Shown here: one piece after another, positions 17,584-26,056 of the stretch
Position numbering within the stretch: position 1 is the first letter of the stretch
How the letters are laid out: the number at the start of each line of letters is the position of its first letter
Source of the DNA: Candidatus Sodalis pierantonius str. SOPE
GTDB taxonomy: Bacteria; Pseudomonadota; Gammaproteobacteria; Enterobacterales; Enterobacteriaceae
Direction of reading: 5' to 3'
DNA: 64,000 nucleotides
NCBI RefSeq assembly: GCF_000517405.1
Contig: NZ_CP006568.1
Span: 1,798,001-1,862,000, forward strand
Notes under the pieces: model-generated
Databases searched by the model: none
Told to the model about the DNA's origin: nothing
Seen by the model: the letters and a program-made list of their open reading frames with translations, nothing else
Position numbers and translations under genes: made by a program

Positions 17584-17849
17584 CCGTGACTCCCGTGGTG
17601 ATACTGCAAAATGGCCTTTAGCGTCTCGACCTCCGGCCCCGCCACCCGCGCCAGGCGCACCCGGGCGGCGGCGATGTCATCCAATCCGAACAACAAGAAA
17701 GCATAGCATGCTGCCCGTAGCGATTCATCGGGCACCAGAAAAGGCAAAGCGGGCAACATGGCGCGGACCTGTTGCCGGTAACCGTGATTCACGCCCGCGC
17801 ACGCAAGCTCCACCAGCAATCGGCGATCGGCATCCGCGAGCATCGTCAT
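17580..17849 (-). CDS. ssaH: T3SS needle chaperone-type protein SsaH (SctG family)
   Basis: 89 residues in the SsaH position between needle and inner rod genes; SsaH has 75. TPR-like helical pattern (LLVELACAGVNHGYRQQVRA, SLRAACYAFLLFGLDDIAAA), as in YscG/EscG-type needle co-chaperones. These bind the needle subunit in the cytoplasm and prevent early polymerisation. It is coupled to sctF by an ATGA overlap. Confidence 0.85.
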   Translation of the reverse strand: MTMLADADRRLLVELACAGVNHGYRQQVRAMLPALPFLVPDESLRAACYAFLLFGLDDIAAARVRLARVAGPEVETLKAILQYHHGSHG

Positions 17850-18061
17850 ATCTTAGCGATAATGCCGCCGACCATATCTTTCATGGTCTTGAGTATCGCG
17901 CTGGAATAGTTGATAAAGGTTGAATATTGCTGCACCGCGAACTGCGCTCGCAGTAAGGAGGCAGGGTCAGTAAGCTTATCCGCCGTCATTTTATCTTCGA
18001 CATCATTTCCCGCCTTATGTGCCAGAAGGGAAAGCGTATTGATGAGTTGTGACACATCCAT
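17846..18061 (-). CDS. sctF: T3SS needle subunit SctF (SsaG)
   Basis: 71 residues from ATG 18061, which has GGAGG at good spacing; a GTG two codons upstream overlaps the Shine-Dalgarno. Exactly the SsaG length, with the conserved needle C terminus (RAQFAVQQYSTFINYSSAIL, then MKDMVGGIIAKI). It polymerises into the extracellular needle. First of a tightly coupled run of genes (sctF-ssaH-sctI-sctJ), so a promoter may lie just upstream in the decayed segment. Confidence 0.96.
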   Translation of the reverse strand: MDVSQLINTLSLLAHKAGNDVEDKMTADKLTDPASLLRAQFAVQQYSTFINYSSAILKTMKDMVGGIIAKI

Positions 18062-18394
18062 GGGCACCTCCGGTGTCTTGCGTCTTGGCCACTGCCGTAA
18101 TTTGGGTAATGCGCGTCGCGCCGGGCAGCGGCAATAAAGGGATTATCCGCGCACAGCGCTGCAGGCAGCATCCGGTGTAAACCTGAATTCAGGGCAGGAT
18201 ATGGCAGCGTCACGGGCCTCTCCGGTGGCATAGAAGCCTAATGATCCCGCGACAACGCTGTGATCAACGGCGGCGCGAAGCTCTCGCGACAATGCGCAGA
18301 TAACCGGCAGCTCGGGGGGGGGGGATCGCCGCAACGGACAGGTCAAGAGCGGCGCGCCTGTCGCCAACGGCCTGAGCAGGCCGCGCGCTGGGGT
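18062..18394 (-). other. Decayed segment at the sseF/sseG position
   Basis: In SPI-2 the effector genes sseF and sseG sit between sscB and ssaG. Here there are only about 330 bases with no frame I can align to them, and a run of eleven G at 18314-18324. It reads as deleted or eroded effector DNA plus, probably, the promoter of the needle operon. Confidence 0.5.
18314..18324 (+). repeat. Poly-G tract (11 G)
   Basis: Eleven consecutive G residues inside the decayed sseF/sseG segment; the same length as the tract in pxpC. Confidence 0.9.
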
Positions 18395-18841
18395 TCACAC
18401 CAACAGCTGATTAAGCAGGCGATAGGCGTGGCGCGTATTGCACTGTAACACGGCCTAGCCTCACTCATACTGATGGCGCTTTGCAGCGCCATACGGGCAT
18501 CCGCAAGCCACCCCATGGCCTGTAAACACACGGCCATTTGATACATCGGTTCCGGGTGGTCGCCATCAAGCATCAGTGCATAACCGTAAAAATTCATCGC
18601 CCCTTGATACTCTTTCGTCTTCATGAGCGTGCCTGCCAGCGCAACATGCGCGCGCCAGCTCCAACGGCTGCGACATCACCAGCCAGCTGAAATCAATGAG
18701 TGCGCGGTCGTAGCGCCCGCTGTGGAGTGCCTGATGCCCGCCGGTATAGCGCTGCTCAAGCTCGCTGGTTATGGCTGTGTCAATGGCGGCGCAGGGATCG
18801 CATTGGCCGGCATCGTCATCCCGGATGGATATCATCATCAC
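18395..18841 (-). pseudogene. sscB: T3SS chaperone SscB, frameshifted
   Basis: The start (MMMISIRDDDAG) and the TPR segment RYDRALIDFSWLVMSQP match SscB (144 residues). At 18663-18664 an extra base (TTGG for TGG) moves the reading to another frame, where RAHVALAGTLMKTKEYQ and FYGYALMLDGDHPEPMYQMA continue. A second frame change near 18435 would restore a plausible end (AYRLLNQLLV, stop at 18395). SscB is the chaperone for SseF in Salmonella, so loss together with sseF makes sense. A short SscB C-terminal half could still be read from an internal ATG at 18624, but that is unlikely to matter. Confidence 0.82.
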
Positions 18842-18925
18842 CTCCAGACCACGCGGTCAGATTGCCTCGGCGAGACGGCGCGTCTCGCTTAACGGCGAGG
18901 CAGGGTATAACAAACGCCGCGCCGG

Positions 18926-19348
18926 TCAGTGAAGACCGGCGCGGCGGCTGAGCAAGCGGGAAGCGGGGAGCTCCAACCAGAGATCGCCATGATAACGGAT
19001 CCTCTCCGCGCCCAGTGATAGCAGCACCTGCACCAACTGCTGGCGTTTACGTGCCAACGCCAAGTCAAAGACATCAGCGATCACCAGCATCCTAACGCTG
19101 ACCAGCCAGCGCAGCGCTTGGAAAACGCGGCGCAACACCGCCATCAGGCGGAACAGCTGCTGAGGCCGGCTGCGGGCATCGCGTTCACGCTGTAGGGCGC
19201 AGAGGATAAGCACGCCCCCCTCCACCCGGTAGGTGACCTGATAGGGGGGCAACTCCAGCTGATGACCGATGAGCAAGGCGCTGCCCTCCAGGTAAGCCGG
19301 CCGCGAACGTAGACCTTCGCTCAGCAACTGCCGTGCGAGCTCTTCCAT
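18926..19348 (-). CDS. sseE: SPI-2-type protein SseE
   Basis: 140 residues (SseE 137), directly after sseD. Recognisable patches are AYLEGSALLIGHQL, the internal PQQLFRLMAVLRRVFQALRW and LVIADVFDLALARKRQQLVQ. SseE is a small cytoplasmic protein thought to act as a chaperone in the translocator/effector cluster; its exact role is not settled. It starts 6 bases after the sseD stop. Intact. Confidence 0.88.
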   Translation of the reverse strand: MEELARQLLSEGLRSRPAYLEGSALLIGHQLELPPYQVTYRVEGGVLILCALQRERDARSRPQQLFRLMAVLRRVFQALRWLVSVRMLVIADVFDLALARKRQQLVQVLLSLGAERIRYHGDLWLELPASRLLSRRAGLH

Positions 19349-19354
19349 AGCCGG

Positions 19355-20050
19355 TTACCTCACTAGGTGCTGTAACGCCTGACTGTACTGTTCCACGTAC
19401 CTCTGGCCCATTTCCAGCATTTGCCGCATGATATCTTTAGCCTGCGCCTGCAGCTCATCTTGGGTTTTCTCATAGGCGTGCGCGCTTTTATGCAACAATT
19501 CGGCTTCCGCTTTGGCCGTATCTGCCTCTTTGGTCATGCCGCTGGCGCCCGCCGCGCATCCGCTGTTGATGAATTGCCCCGAATCATGGCCAAGACCTTG
19601 GTGTTGATTGAAGGTATTGGTGCTGTTGGAATGCAGGTTTTCCCCCGGATTCTGTTTGAGATTTTTTACGGCCCGGAAACCCGTAACCGTTCCCCCCATG
19701 CCACATACACCGCCGGCCAAACCGCCCACCGAACTCATCACCGCGGCCTGGAACGCCTTGTCGATGCCGTCGCGTGTTTTGGTCAGCGCGTTAACATCCA
19801 GCGCCCAGGCCTGTGCCTGCCGTTGCGCATTATATTCATTCATCATGTTGCGTAACTTTTTGCACATCATCATCATCTTTGCCCAGATCTCGTCATACCT
19901 CATCAGGTCGCCATAAGGATTCCCTTTCACGGGCGCGCGGGTAAAGACATCCGTGGCGGCCGCCGAATTGAGCGCCGGGTCGCCCTGTGGGACCAAAACG
20001 TCGGCGGGCTGTAAAGGAAGCGTATTATTTGTTTGATAGCGGCTATCCAT
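19355..20050 (-). CDS. sseD: T3SS translocon protein SseD
   Basis: 231 residues, longer than SseD (195), in the SseD position. It has an N-terminal polar secretion region, a helical part (EIWAKMMMMCKKLRNMMNEY), a Gly-rich hydrophobic segment (VMSSVGGLAGGVCGMGGTVT) able to enter membranes, and a C-terminal coiled coil (HKSAHAYEKTQDELQAQAKD). With SseC it forms the pore in the host vacuole membrane. Only 9 bases separate it from sseC. No lesion is visible. Confidence 0.88.
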   Translation of the reverse strand: MDSRYQTNNTLPLQPADVLVPQGDPALNSAAATDVFTRAPVKGNPYGDLMRYDEIWAKMMMMCKKLRNMMNEYNAQRQAQAWALDVNALTKTRDGIDKAFQAAVMSSVGGLAGGVCGMGGTVTGFRAVKNLKQNPGENLHSNSTNTFNQHQGLGHDSGQFINSGCAAGASGMTKEADTAKAEAELLHKSAHAYEKTQDELQAQAKDIMRQMLEMGQRYVEQYSQALQHLVR

Positions 20051-20059
20051 AATCTCTCC

Positions 20060-21127
20060 TTAGGCGCGGCCGACGACGACGCGCGCCAGCGCCGAACCAT
20101 AATTGTCAATAGTGTGCAATGCGCTCTTGCATGATTGCATACTGTTCTGGAAGGTGTCCTGTAATTGCTGATACTGCGTTGTCTTGCGCGCTTCGATCCA
20201 TTTTTGTACACCGTCACTGAATGACTGGTTGGCCATTAATTCCTCAATTTGCTTTTGTAGATCCGCAAAGGTCATTGAGGTCACGCTTTGTTGCGTCTGG
20301 TTCGCGCCTTCGACCCCATTATTCGCGATTCTGAGATAAGTAAAGAACTTGGATCCTCCAACGGCTTGCCCGGCGTCCTTAATATTCCCCGCGCTTGCCA
20401 TGCTGCCCATCATGGACATCGCGCCAAAAACGGTCTGCAATAGCGTCGCGTTGAGGATAACCTTTGCGCACGTCTCTTTGTCCGCGCCACAAAGCAGCGC
20501 GGTTTCGGCGCTCGCCTTGATGACGCCAGCCACGCCATTCATGATGGTAGCCATGCCCCCCACCACATCGCCCGCCATGACTCTGAGCGTCCCCATGACC
20601 AGTTGTAGGCCGCTGACTATCCAGTCGCACACCGCGCTGATAATGCCCGCTTTGCGCACTTTATCCGCTTGCTCGGCGGTTTTATTGATTTGCGCCTGAT
20701 AATCCTTGAGCTGGCGAGCACGCAATACATCCTGCACCTCACTCGCGCGCTGGATTTGCTGGCAAATACTGTCGGCGTTTTTATTGCAGATATTCTGCAT
20801 GAGGCCATTGACCATGAGCGACAGCGTCGCCACATCCAAGGTGAGAAATTGGCCCAACGTGGGACGCGCTGGCGGAGCGGATGGCAAGGCATCAAACAAA
20901 TCGTCCAGCGCGGATTGCGCTTGTGACGCGGTGACGATGCCGGTATAGCTCGCCCCGGCCAAAGGCTCCACCCTCTCTGCCGGGGCAGGCCAGGCGGTAT
21001 TGACCACTTTCAACCCGAGCGCCCCGGCGGCGACGGTCGTCCCCCCCTTATTGTCTATTTCGACCAGGTTGGCGCACGGCTCGGCGGCGATCCCCTGCAT
21101 CATGTTAATCGGATAGTGACTCATCAT
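20060..21127 (-). CDS. sseC: T3SS translocon protein SseC
   Basis: 355 residues against about 484 in Salmonella SseC, so this is a short form, mainly at the N terminus. The core is kept: the coiled-coil (DYQAQINKTAEQADKVRKAG), the paired hydrophobic segments (ISAVCDWIVSGLQLVMGTLR and GDVVGGMATIMNGVAGVIKA) and a C-terminal amphipathic part. It is the large pore-forming translocator. The start overlaps sscA by 23 bases. The frame is open throughout. Confidence 0.9.
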   Translation of the reverse strand: MMSHYPINMMQGIAAEPCANLVEIDNKGGTTVAAGALGLKVVNTAWPAPAERVEPLAGASYTGIVTASQAQSALDDLFDALPSAPPARPTLGQFLTLDVATLSLMVNGLMQNICNKNADSICQQIQRASEVQDVLRARQLKDYQAQINKTAEQADKVRKAGIISAVCDWIVSGLQLVMGTLRVMAGDVVGGMATIMNGVAGVIKASAETALLCGADKETCAKVILNATLLQTVFGAMSMMGSMASAGNIKDAGQAVGGSKFFTYLRIANNGVEGANQTQQSVTSMTFADLQKQIEELMANQSFSDGVQKWIEARKTTQYQQLQDTFQNSMQSCKSALHTIDNYGSALARVVVGRA

Positions 21128-21611
21128 CGCCTCCCGTTGCGGCCAAGCCCGTCCGCGCCCGCTGTCGTATGGCCTGATGGTGCTTAAGCTCGCCGCAAAT
21201 CAGCAGCGCCGCGCGAAACGCTTTGCGGGCATACGTCTTATTGCCGCAGGCAAAATAGCATTCGCCCGCCGCACAGGGTGCTTCAGGCGCGGCCACCTTA
21301 ATTTGCGCCGCGCGACCATAGGCATAAATAGCGTCGATCCATGCTCTTTGGGCCTGACAACATTTTCCCAAGTGGAACCAGTATTCAAACGACCAACCAT
21401 CATAAAAAGTCAGCAATTTGAATATCCTTGCCGCGCCGGCCTGATCGCCGGCGGCGGCTAATTGTTTGGCATAGTCAAACAGCGTCTGCAAAGAGGTCTC
21501 GACCTGCCTGTCTAACAACATATAGACCGAGCCGCCCTGACGGAGAAAATCCCCTACCGCTTGAACATCCTGCCAATCATCCGGTTGCGCCTTATCCCCG
21601 GATAATGTCAT
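21105..21611 (-). CDS. sscA: T3SS translocator chaperone SscA
   Basis: 168 residues (SscA 157), a TPR class II chaperone (SycD/SicA type): FDYAKQLAAAGDQAGAARIF, DGWSFEYWFHLGKCCQAQRA, ECYFACGNKTYARKAFRAAL. It binds translocator SseC in the cytoplasm before export and lies immediately upstream of sseC, as in SPI-2. It overlaps sseB by 20 bases. Intact. Confidence 0.92.
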   Translation of the reverse strand: MTLSGDKAQPDDWQDVQAVGDFLRQGGSVYMLLDRQVETSLQTLFDYAKQLAAAGDQAGAARIFKLLTFYDGWSFEYWFHLGKCCQAQRAWIDAIYAYGRAAQIKVAAPEAPCAAGECYFACGNKTYARKAFRAALLICGELKHHQAIRQRARTGLAATGGDDESLSD

Positions 21612-22173
21612 TCAACAACCGCCCCCACTTGTCCATGCAGGATTTGGCGCCCTCAAGCATGGCGTTATAGGTATTGGAATACTTATCCAACAAAATTTGC
21701 TTTTGTTTCAACAGGTCGGTATCGCCGTTAAATGAGTTATCCAGACTGGCCTGAATGGACGTCAGCGTTCCTTTATCTAACGATTTAGTGGGATCATCAC
21801 CCATATATTTGTCGATGGTTTTGCCCTCCACCAAGATGCCATTCGCCAACATGTAGTCGTAGGCGCCATCCGGCAATGGTTCGGTTCCCTTTTCATCCTT
21901 TTTAGAAACATCCGCGATCGCTTTGTCCATCCTGTTGGACATGTCTTTGGTGGCATGGGCGCGGTTGGCTGCTTGTTGCATCGCGTTATATTGATCACTT
22001 AATACTTCTTCCATCAACTGCGAGATGCCTAACAGGGTGTTACAGGCCGTGGAAAAGGGATTCACTTCCGTATAACGATCGATAACCGCTGCGGCATTGG
22101 CTGACCCCTTGTCTGCGGGTAATTTCACATACAACGTGTTCAACATCGCGTTAGAAATTGGCGTTCCGCTCAT
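21592..22173 (-). CDS. sseB: T3SS needle-tip/filament protein SseB (EspA family)
   Basis: 193 residues (SseB 196). Helical protein with the EspA/SseB pattern: NPFSTACNTLLGISQLMEEV near residue 40 and a C-terminal coiled coil (KQKQILLDKYSNTYNAMLEG). It forms the extracellular sheath that carries the translocon. The ATG overlaps the natural stop of sseA (ATGA), so translation is normally coupled to sseA, which is frameshifted here. SseB itself is intact. Confidence 0.92.
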   Translation of the reverse strand: MSGTPISNAMLNTLYVKLPADKGSANAAAVIDRYTEVNPFSTACNTLLGISQLMEEVLSDQYNAMQQAANRAHATKDMSNRMDKAIADVSKKDEKGTEPLPDGAYDYMLANGILVEGKTIDKYMGDDPTKSLDKGTLTSIQASLDNSFNGDTDLLKQKQILLDKYSNTYNAMLEGAKSCMDKWGRLLNDIIRG

Positions 22174-22479
22174 AGCGAGACCCCCAGGGTAGCGTTAATA
22201 CTGGCCTGTTCGTGTTTTACGCGCGTGACTAGCTGTTTGAACTTCTTTTCCAGCTCTTTCATATCTCGGGCCGCCTCGCGCTCGAGTTGCGTGAGCCCCC
22301 CCCTCCGGGAAAAAACTTTTCAGACGGGCGGTTCTGCGCGCGGCATCCGGATCCCTGCCCGCGGTGCTATCCAGCATGACCAGGGATTGTTTTAGGTAAT
22401 TAAAATCATGAAAACATTTCTGCAACCGGCGATATTCCCGATCGAGCTGCATCTTCAACGCTTCGCTGTTTTTTTGCAT
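22170..22479 (-). pseudogene. sseA: T3SS chaperone SseA, frameshifted at a G8 run
   Basis: The N-terminal coiled coil (LDREYRRLQKCFHDFNYLKQ) and LKSFFPEG match SseA (108 residues). At a run of eight G (minus strand; 22296-22303) the normal reading passes to another frame (LTQLEREAARDMKELEKKFK) that ends at a stop overlapping the sseB start. With seven G the gene would have 102 residues. As read, the frame gives an aberrant tail and stops at 22195. SseA is the chaperone of SseB and SseD, so loss would destabilise the translocon. Confidence 0.88.
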
Positions 22480-22518
22480 GCTGTCGTCCCCTTCCCGTTA
22501 GACATCATCGTTGTGGCG

Positions 22519-22779
22519 TTATGACTTGATATTTAGCGTCGTCATGTCACGACAACCCAATGGGGCATTGTGATAACGAAAGTAAATGCCGTTGAGAATA
22601 TCTTCAGCCTGTAGCGCCGATTCCAGCAATACGGTGAATTGCTGATATTGCGCCGGGCGCACCGGCGAGATCATCGCCTGCCGCAGGCGACGCTGGATGG
22701 CGCGAAGCTGGCGTTGCCACTGCTCGGCCTGGACAGGTGAATCGCGTAAACCGTCTTCGATAAGGGTCAAGGTGGGCAC
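22519..22779 (-). CDS. ssaE: SPI-2-type protein SsaE (SctE-family small chaperone-like)
   Basis: 86 residues (SsaE 80), between sctD and sseA as in SPI-2. Patches in common with SsaE: TLIEDGLRDSPVQAEQWQRQ at the start and QYQQFTVLLESALQAEDIL followed by IYFRYHNAPL at the end. In Salmonella SsaE assists SseB and is needed for secretion. Intact; 12 bases after sctD. Confidence 0.9.
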   Translation of the reverse strand: MPTLTLIEDGLRDSPVQAEQWQRQLRAIQRRLRQAMISPVRPAQYQQFTVLLESALQAEDILNGIYFRYHNAPLGCRDMTTLNIKS

Positions 22780-22791
22780 AGCAGCCTCCGC

Positions 22792-23982
22792 TTAGAAATC
22801 ATAGGGATAATTGATTAGCGCCCCACGATAGTGGATGGCGATGGCGCGGTCAGTAAGGGCAATCACTTCAACGCCGTCCGGCAATTGGCTGCCGACCTGT
22901 AGGCGTACGCCGTTTTCCAGCACCAGGTAAATACCGCGGCGGCTATGGATGATGCCCGCCGCCGGCGAGGGCAGGCGCTGCGCGCCGTCGGCGGACGCCG
23001 GTACCGCCTGATAGCTGAGCGTCAGCCCGGGGAACTGCGCTCTCAGACGGTCGAGCAGGCACTCAAGACGCTCCTTGCCTGCTTCGTCGAGCACCCCGCT
23101 CAGCGTGAACGCGTCTCCCACCGGCGTCACGCTAATTTCCCCGGCCAGTCCGCCTTCCTTAAGCACCGCGATGATGGCCTGACTCTGTATCGCGCGCCGA
23201 TTTTCAATATGCCAACGTCGCAGGCCGGGAATTTGGCGCAGTTGCGGCAGCACCGCGGCCCAGCGCTGACCCATGGAGATATTGCCCTCGATAGACACCT
23301 CGCCAGGCGCGGTGCTGCGCACCCGTGCGCTGGCGTAGCCTACCTGTTGCAACAGCTCCTGGACATCGCGAGCGAGCAGATCGCCGCGCACGACCCGATC
23401 GCGAAACACAACGCCCCAGGACGCCAGTCTCTGACGTACCCCTCCCATCTGCGCCCCCTCGGCGCAATAGCCGGACAAGGTCAATACTCCATCCGGCGCC
23501 CAGGCGGCGTTAACCTTGTCCATACCGGGCTGCTGCAACATCCGTTCTACTCGTCCAGGAATACCGGGGCCGCTCTCCCACGCCACGCCGTTTAGCCACA
23601 GGCCAGCCAGCATGGCGGCCAGTAACACCGCCGCCAGGGCGCCCGTCCAGAGTAAAGCGCCATAGCGCGTCGGCAGCACCATTTCCGCCAAGCAGTCTTG
23701 CGGCGAACCAAAGGCCAGAGTCACGCCGGCGGTCTGTAAAATACCGGATGCCGGCAGCGCATCACCCTTCCGATGCCGGCGGCCATTGACCCGCACCGAC
23801 GCGCCACCCGCATCAGTATATAATCGGCCTGCTGTTATCGTCAACGCCACCTTGGCCGCCGCCGTCAGCGGAACACAGACATCGCAACCGCGTTCGCCGA
23901 GCGTCAAACCGTCCTCAGGCAGGACGATTTCCCGCCCGTGCAGCACGCCGCCAAGCAGGCGGATTTTCCACTGATTATTCAT
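22792..23982 (-). CDS. sctD: T3SS inner-membrane ring protein SctD (SsaD)
   Basis: 396 residues (SsaD 403). N-terminal FHA-like cytoplasmic domain (KIRLLGGVLHGREIVLPEDG), one membrane helix at about 107-130, then periplasmic ring domains (VLTLSGYCAEGAQMGGVRQR, VTPVGDAFTLSGVLDEAGKE). It connects the secretin to the sorting platform. The start overlaps the sctC stop by 4 bases. Intact. Confidence 0.94.
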   Translation of the reverse strand: MNNQWKIRLLGGVLHGREIVLPEDGLTLGERGCDVCVPLTAAAKVALTITAGRLYTDAGGASVRVNGRRHRKGDALPASGILQTAGVTLAFGSPQDCLAEMVLPTRYGALLWTGALAAVLLAAMLAGLWLNGVAWESGPGIPGRVERMLQQPGMDKVNAAWAPDGVLTLSGYCAEGAQMGGVRQRLASWGVVFRDRVVRGDLLARDVQELLQQVGYASARVRSTAPGEVSIEGNISMGQRWAAVLPQLRQIPGLRRWHIENRRAIQSQAIIAVLKEGGLAGEISVTPVGDAFTLSGVLDEAGKERLECLLDRLRAQFPGLTLSYQAVPASADGAQRLPSPAAGIIHSRRGIYLVLENGVRLQVGSQLPDGVEVIALTDRAIAIHYRGALINYPYDF

Positions 23983-25466
23983 GGCGCTTCACTACCGGCG
24001 ACGGTGGCCTTGATCAAAAACAGTCGAATGACGCTATGGGTTTCATCAGTACGGCTTCTAAACAGATGACCGAGCAGCGGAATATCGCCCAACAAGGGGA
24101 TTTTGTTTTGCCCATGCGTCTGCTTATCCTGCTGGAAGCCCCCCAACAGCAGACTTTGTCCAGGTCGGAGGGTGGCTTGTGACGCTATCTCGGAATTTTG
24201 CACCTGGGGCAAGGGATCCGTCGCGGTAAGCGGCGTCGCTTGCTGACCGTCCTGAATGTTCAGGCTCAGCATGATGTTCTGTTTCCCTTGGTCTTCCATA
24301 AGCCGTGGCGTAACGCGCAGCAGGGAACCGGTGGTCACCGACTCCAGTTTGGCGAATTTATCGGCCTGCAACTTGGTATAAAACGTCACATTTTTATCCA
24401 GCACCGCCTGGATATTATTGAGCGTCACCACCGACGGCTGCGACAAGATATACGCATGGGCGCTTTGTTCCAGCGCATTAAGCCGCACCATAAAATCGCC
24501 GGTGTTGCTGATAACCGATGAAAACCCGCCCGTCAGACCGACATCGCTATTAAAAGTGAAAGCATTGGTGCCCAGAGACACCGCGCCGCTCCAATCAATA
24601 CCCAGCTTATTGATATCGCCGACGTTAACATCGATGATCATGACTGAAATCTCAATCATTTGCGGCCGTTGATCCAGCGCCATGATGAGTTTGCGATAAC
24701 CCGCCATATTGGCCGCATAATCGCGCACGATCACCGCGTTTTGCCGCGGATCGGCGGAAAACATCGGCAACCCCTGCGTTTGCGGCGTCGACGCATTCCC
24801 GCTCGCGTCCGCGCCGCGGCTCATGTCGCGCAGCACGCTGACAATACCCGGCACCACTACGGTTTGATCCCGATATTGATAGCGGTCGTCCACCGCGGTG
24901 GCGTATTTTAGTGGATAGATCGTCATACTGACCGCCTCTCCCTGGCGCTTAGTCAGCTCACCGTCCAGCATGGAGGCCAGCTGCGACACGCGATCAAGAC
25001 AAGCCGGTACGCCTTTGATATCCAGCGCGTTCACCCCGGGAATACGCCGAATTTCGCAGCTTTTTTTCTCCGGCACTTGACGGTTTTGCAAATAGCGAAT
25101 GAATTCCAGCGCGCGCAAAGTCGTGAGAGTGATAACCTGGCGCCTTAGCTGGGATGCCGGATAAATAAACAAGGTATCGCCATCAAAATAGAAAATAAGA
25201 TGATACTGGTTCATTAACTTATTGAGAATGGCCAACGGCGGCCCCGGCGGAATAAAACCGCTGAAACTCACATCAACCTCGGGGTCTATAGTGATGGAAG
25301 TATCATAATTCTCAGCCAAATTGGATAAGACTTGCGATAACGGCATTTCCCGGGCACGCAAAGAAAAATCCGCTTCACACCAGGGTAACGTTTTGGCATT
25401 GACAGAGGAAATAATAGACACCATGAATAGTATTAGCGTGTTATAATTCCACTTCATGTCGCACAT
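23979..25466 (-). CDS. sctC: T3SS outer-membrane secretin SctC (SsaC)
   Basis: 495 residues (SsaC 497). A signal peptide of about 24 residues is followed by N0/N1/N3 domains (NYDTSITIDPEVDVSFSGFI, PMFSADPRQNAVIVRDYAAN) and the secretin core (LSQPSVVTLNNIQAVLDKNV, NKIPLLGDIPLLGHLFR). It makes the outer-membrane channel. An alternative ATG lies three codons in. The start overlaps the end of ssaB by 26 bases. Intact. Confidence 0.96.
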   Translation of the reverse strand: MCDMKWNYNTLILFMVSIISSVNAKTLPWCEADFSLRAREMPLSQVLSNLAENYDTSITIDPEVDVSFSGFIPPGPPLAILNKLMNQYHLIFYFDGDTLFIYPASQLRRQVITLTTLRALEFIRYLQNRQVPEKKSCEIRRIPGVNALDIKGVPACLDRVSQLASMLDGELTKRQGEAVSMTIYPLKYATAVDDRYQYRDQTVVVPGIVSVLRDMSRGADASGNASTPQTQGLPMFSADPRQNAVIVRDYAANMAGYRKLIMALDQRPQMIEISVMIIDVNVGDINKLGIDWSGAVSLGTNAFTFNSDVGLTGGFSSVISNTGDFMVRLNALEQSAHAYILSQPSVVTLNNIQAVLDKNVTFYTKLQADKFAKLESVTTGSLLRVTPRLMEDQGKQNIMLSLNIQDGQQATPLTATDPLPQVQNSEIASQATLRPGQSLLLGGFQQDKQTHGQNKIPLLGDIPLLGHLFRSRTDETHSVIRLFLIKATVAGSEAP

Positions 25467-25839
25467 CCTGACGGGTTATGCCAAGTCCGGCGACCACATT
25501 TGTCAAATATCGCGCCAGCGCAAGTTGTTTTTCTAATTCCGTCGCCAACGCCTCATTTGCCAAAGTTTTATCATAATAACATCCAAGCCAGGCCTCGGCA
25601 GCCGATAATTGCAGAGCATAATCATGAACCCCGGGATGCGCGGCTAAGAGCAATGTTAAATAACGTATTGATATGTTAGATAATATAACTGAATCACTTA
25701 TTGAAATGGTAAAGAAAAATGATAGCGTGCTTATATAAGCTCGAGCGGGCTGATTATCAATTAACAATAACACCTCACTCCCCTTTTCCGATAGATGAAT
25801 ATCGCTAAGAAAAGAGACGCCTCTAAATCTATTAAGCAT
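25441..25839 (-). CDS. ssaB: SPI-2 protein SsaB (SpiC)
   Basis: 132 residues (SsaB/SpiC 133), first gene of the structural operon and divergent from ssrA. Matching patches are VLLLIDNQPARAYI, YLTLLLAAHPGVHDYALQLS and ELEKQLALARYLTNVV. In Salmonella it works with SsaM and SsaL as the substrate gate and has also been reported as a secreted factor. A GAGGAG Shine-Dalgarno lies nine bases before the ATG. The opposite-strand frame starting at 25795 is taken as a shadow. Confidence 0.9.
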   Translation of the reverse strand: MLNRFRGVSFLSDIHLSEKGSEVLLLIDNQPARAYISTLSFFFTISISDSVILSNISIRYLTLLLAAHPGVHDYALQLSAAEAWLGCYYDKTLANEALATELEKQLALARYLTNVVAGLGITRQDVRHEVEL

Positions 25840-26056
25840 GAATGGGTTCTCCTCATTACTTCGTCATACTCAGTTGAAAACCTAACAGGGTACATCAGCA
25901 AAATACCTGATTCCCAATGGGGCAAGATTAACCACATATCCCCTTACAAATTAATACATAAACCCTCGCGTCATCCATTATTCTATAACCATCCGACGTT
26001 TTTAAAAAACGGACAAAATCCCAACGGCAACTTTTTTATCAGCACATTAATCAGGG
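25840..26056. promoter_or_regulatory. Divergent ssaB / ssrA promoter region
   Basis: An AT-rich gap of about 217 bases between ssaB and ssrA, in contrast to GC-rich coding sequence on both sides. In SPI-2 the same gap holds the SsrB-controlled ssaB promoter and the ssrA promoter with binding sites for OmpR, SlyA and H-NS. I can place the region but not individual boxes. Confidence 0.55.

Noticed and set aside
19421..21461. Several long plus-strand frames opposite sseC, sseD and sscA
   Set aside because: Shadows of well-supported T3SS genes on the minus strand.
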